In this document: positions 63,533 to 64,000 of the stretch, one piece after another
Layout: every line of letters starts with the position of its first letter
Position numbering within the stretch: the stretch's first letter is position 1
NCBI RefSeq assembly: GCF_963678635.1
Contig: NC_087069.1
Location: 4,881,472 to 4,945,471 of the forward strand
DNA: 64,000 nt
Direction: 5' to 3'
DNA from: Symsagittifera roscoffensis
Taxonomy: Eukaryota > Xenacoelomorpha > Acoela > Convolutidae
Notes under the pieces: model-generated
Told to the model about the DNA's origin: nothing
Databases searched by the model: none
What the model saw: only the letters and a program-made list of their open reading frames with translations
Made by a program: the position numbers and the translations under genes

Positions 63533-63709
63533 TAAGTTAATTTGAGTGTTTTGACCGAAGCCGAAAGCAGTAACGTTTTTGTCGACCCGATGTTGGAAAA
63601 GACCACCGAAAGTACTGGCTTGGTAGAGACGGTGAAAAACATATAAAGCTCTGTTTAGACGTTAGCCAGTCGTCTTAGGACTTAGTTTTATTTTCCGTCG
63701 ATATGTATC
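63533..63709 (+). repeat. LTR fragment 3 (interior piece)
   Basis: Matches the LTR from aagttaatttgagtgtttt to tcgatatgtatc, without either LTR end. Closest by eye to the 62660-62832 part of fragment 1. Confidence 0.85.
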
Positions 63710-64000
63710 TAACCGCAAAGATACATATCGGAACGTCGAAATTTTTTACTTGTAACACTTGTATATTATATTATCTCGTGTCGAGTTGCGTGTTCTTATT
63801 GAAGAAGCGTAACCCGTATCGATTTTAAATGAAAAGGACTTAAACACTTGACATCTTCTTTTATCATTATCACTTCCATATCTAGAAAATTCCAAGGATT
63901 TTGACTGGAATACATGATGAAGGGACTCATGACTGTAACCTCGGTTACTATGATACTTTTGACCTTCTGATTACCTTTAAAAATTTTCTGTGTATAAATC
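63710..64000. other. AT-rich right edge with similarity to the left-edge repeat
   Basis: No gene. The bases at about 63938-63976 (accTcggttactatgatactttt...) resemble 3960-3995 and 836-870 in the AT-rich repeat family at the left edge, suggesting the same family flanks the whole cluster. Confidence 0.5.

Overview
The window looks like repeat-dense, non-genic DNA from an invertebrate animal genome. Nearly everything recognisable is a transposable element: a Ty1/copia element with a copia-type half-tRNA primer site, Penelope-like remnants with a GIY-YIG nuclease end, and two copies of a giant Ty3/gypsy-type element. I see no host gene, tRNA, rRNA or CRISPR array. The sequence alone does not fix the species. 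A nematode or another small invertebrate is plausible but unproven. A 200-base run of N shows this is a draft assembly.

Layout. (1) 1-5455: AT-rich DNA built from three partial copies of one repeat family, each ending near (TA)n. (2) 5456-10328: a structurally complete copia element with two LTRs of 338 bp that match base for base by eye and one open 1363-codon gag-pol frame, inserted in a (TA)n tract. (3) 10329-14342: AT-rich DNA with two decayed Penelope-like fragments on the minus strand. (4) 14343-62290: two giant LTR elements in direct tandem, sharing the middle LTR (LTR - internal A - LTR - internal B - LTR). Internal B is 23.7 kb. (5) 62291-63709: a trail of 5'-truncated LTR fragments, then short repeats and AT-rich DNA that again resembles the left edge.

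The giant element. The order is LTR, a structured leader of about 3 kb, a single gag-pol frame of roughly 3,200 codons, a 0.4 kb spacer with a splice-acceptor-like site, a second frame of about 2,970 codons, a 0.8 kb 3' untranslated region, and LTR. Gag-pol holds a coiled coil, a capsid-like domain, two CCHC knuckles, protease, RT, RNase H, integrase with a GPY/F module, and an extra C-terminal segment that reads as a macro (ADP-ribose-binding) domain. The second frame holds an N-terminal conserved block, a coiled coil, a complete SGNH/GDSL hydrolase signature (GDS, GG, GTND, DGIH), and a large unrecognised conserved region of about 2,000 residues. No signal peptide or envelope-like transmembrane segment is evident.

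Both giant copies are broken by independent nonsense mutations, frameshifts, deletions and, in copy B, a 1,040-bp tandem duplication across integrase. Most lesions in one copy are intact in the other, so the original domain order can be read, but neither copy looks autonomous. The most novel points are the macro and SGNH hydrolase domains in one Ty3/gypsy-type element, the very long post-pol frame, and a leader array of CCGGARGGGT motifs with complementary partners.
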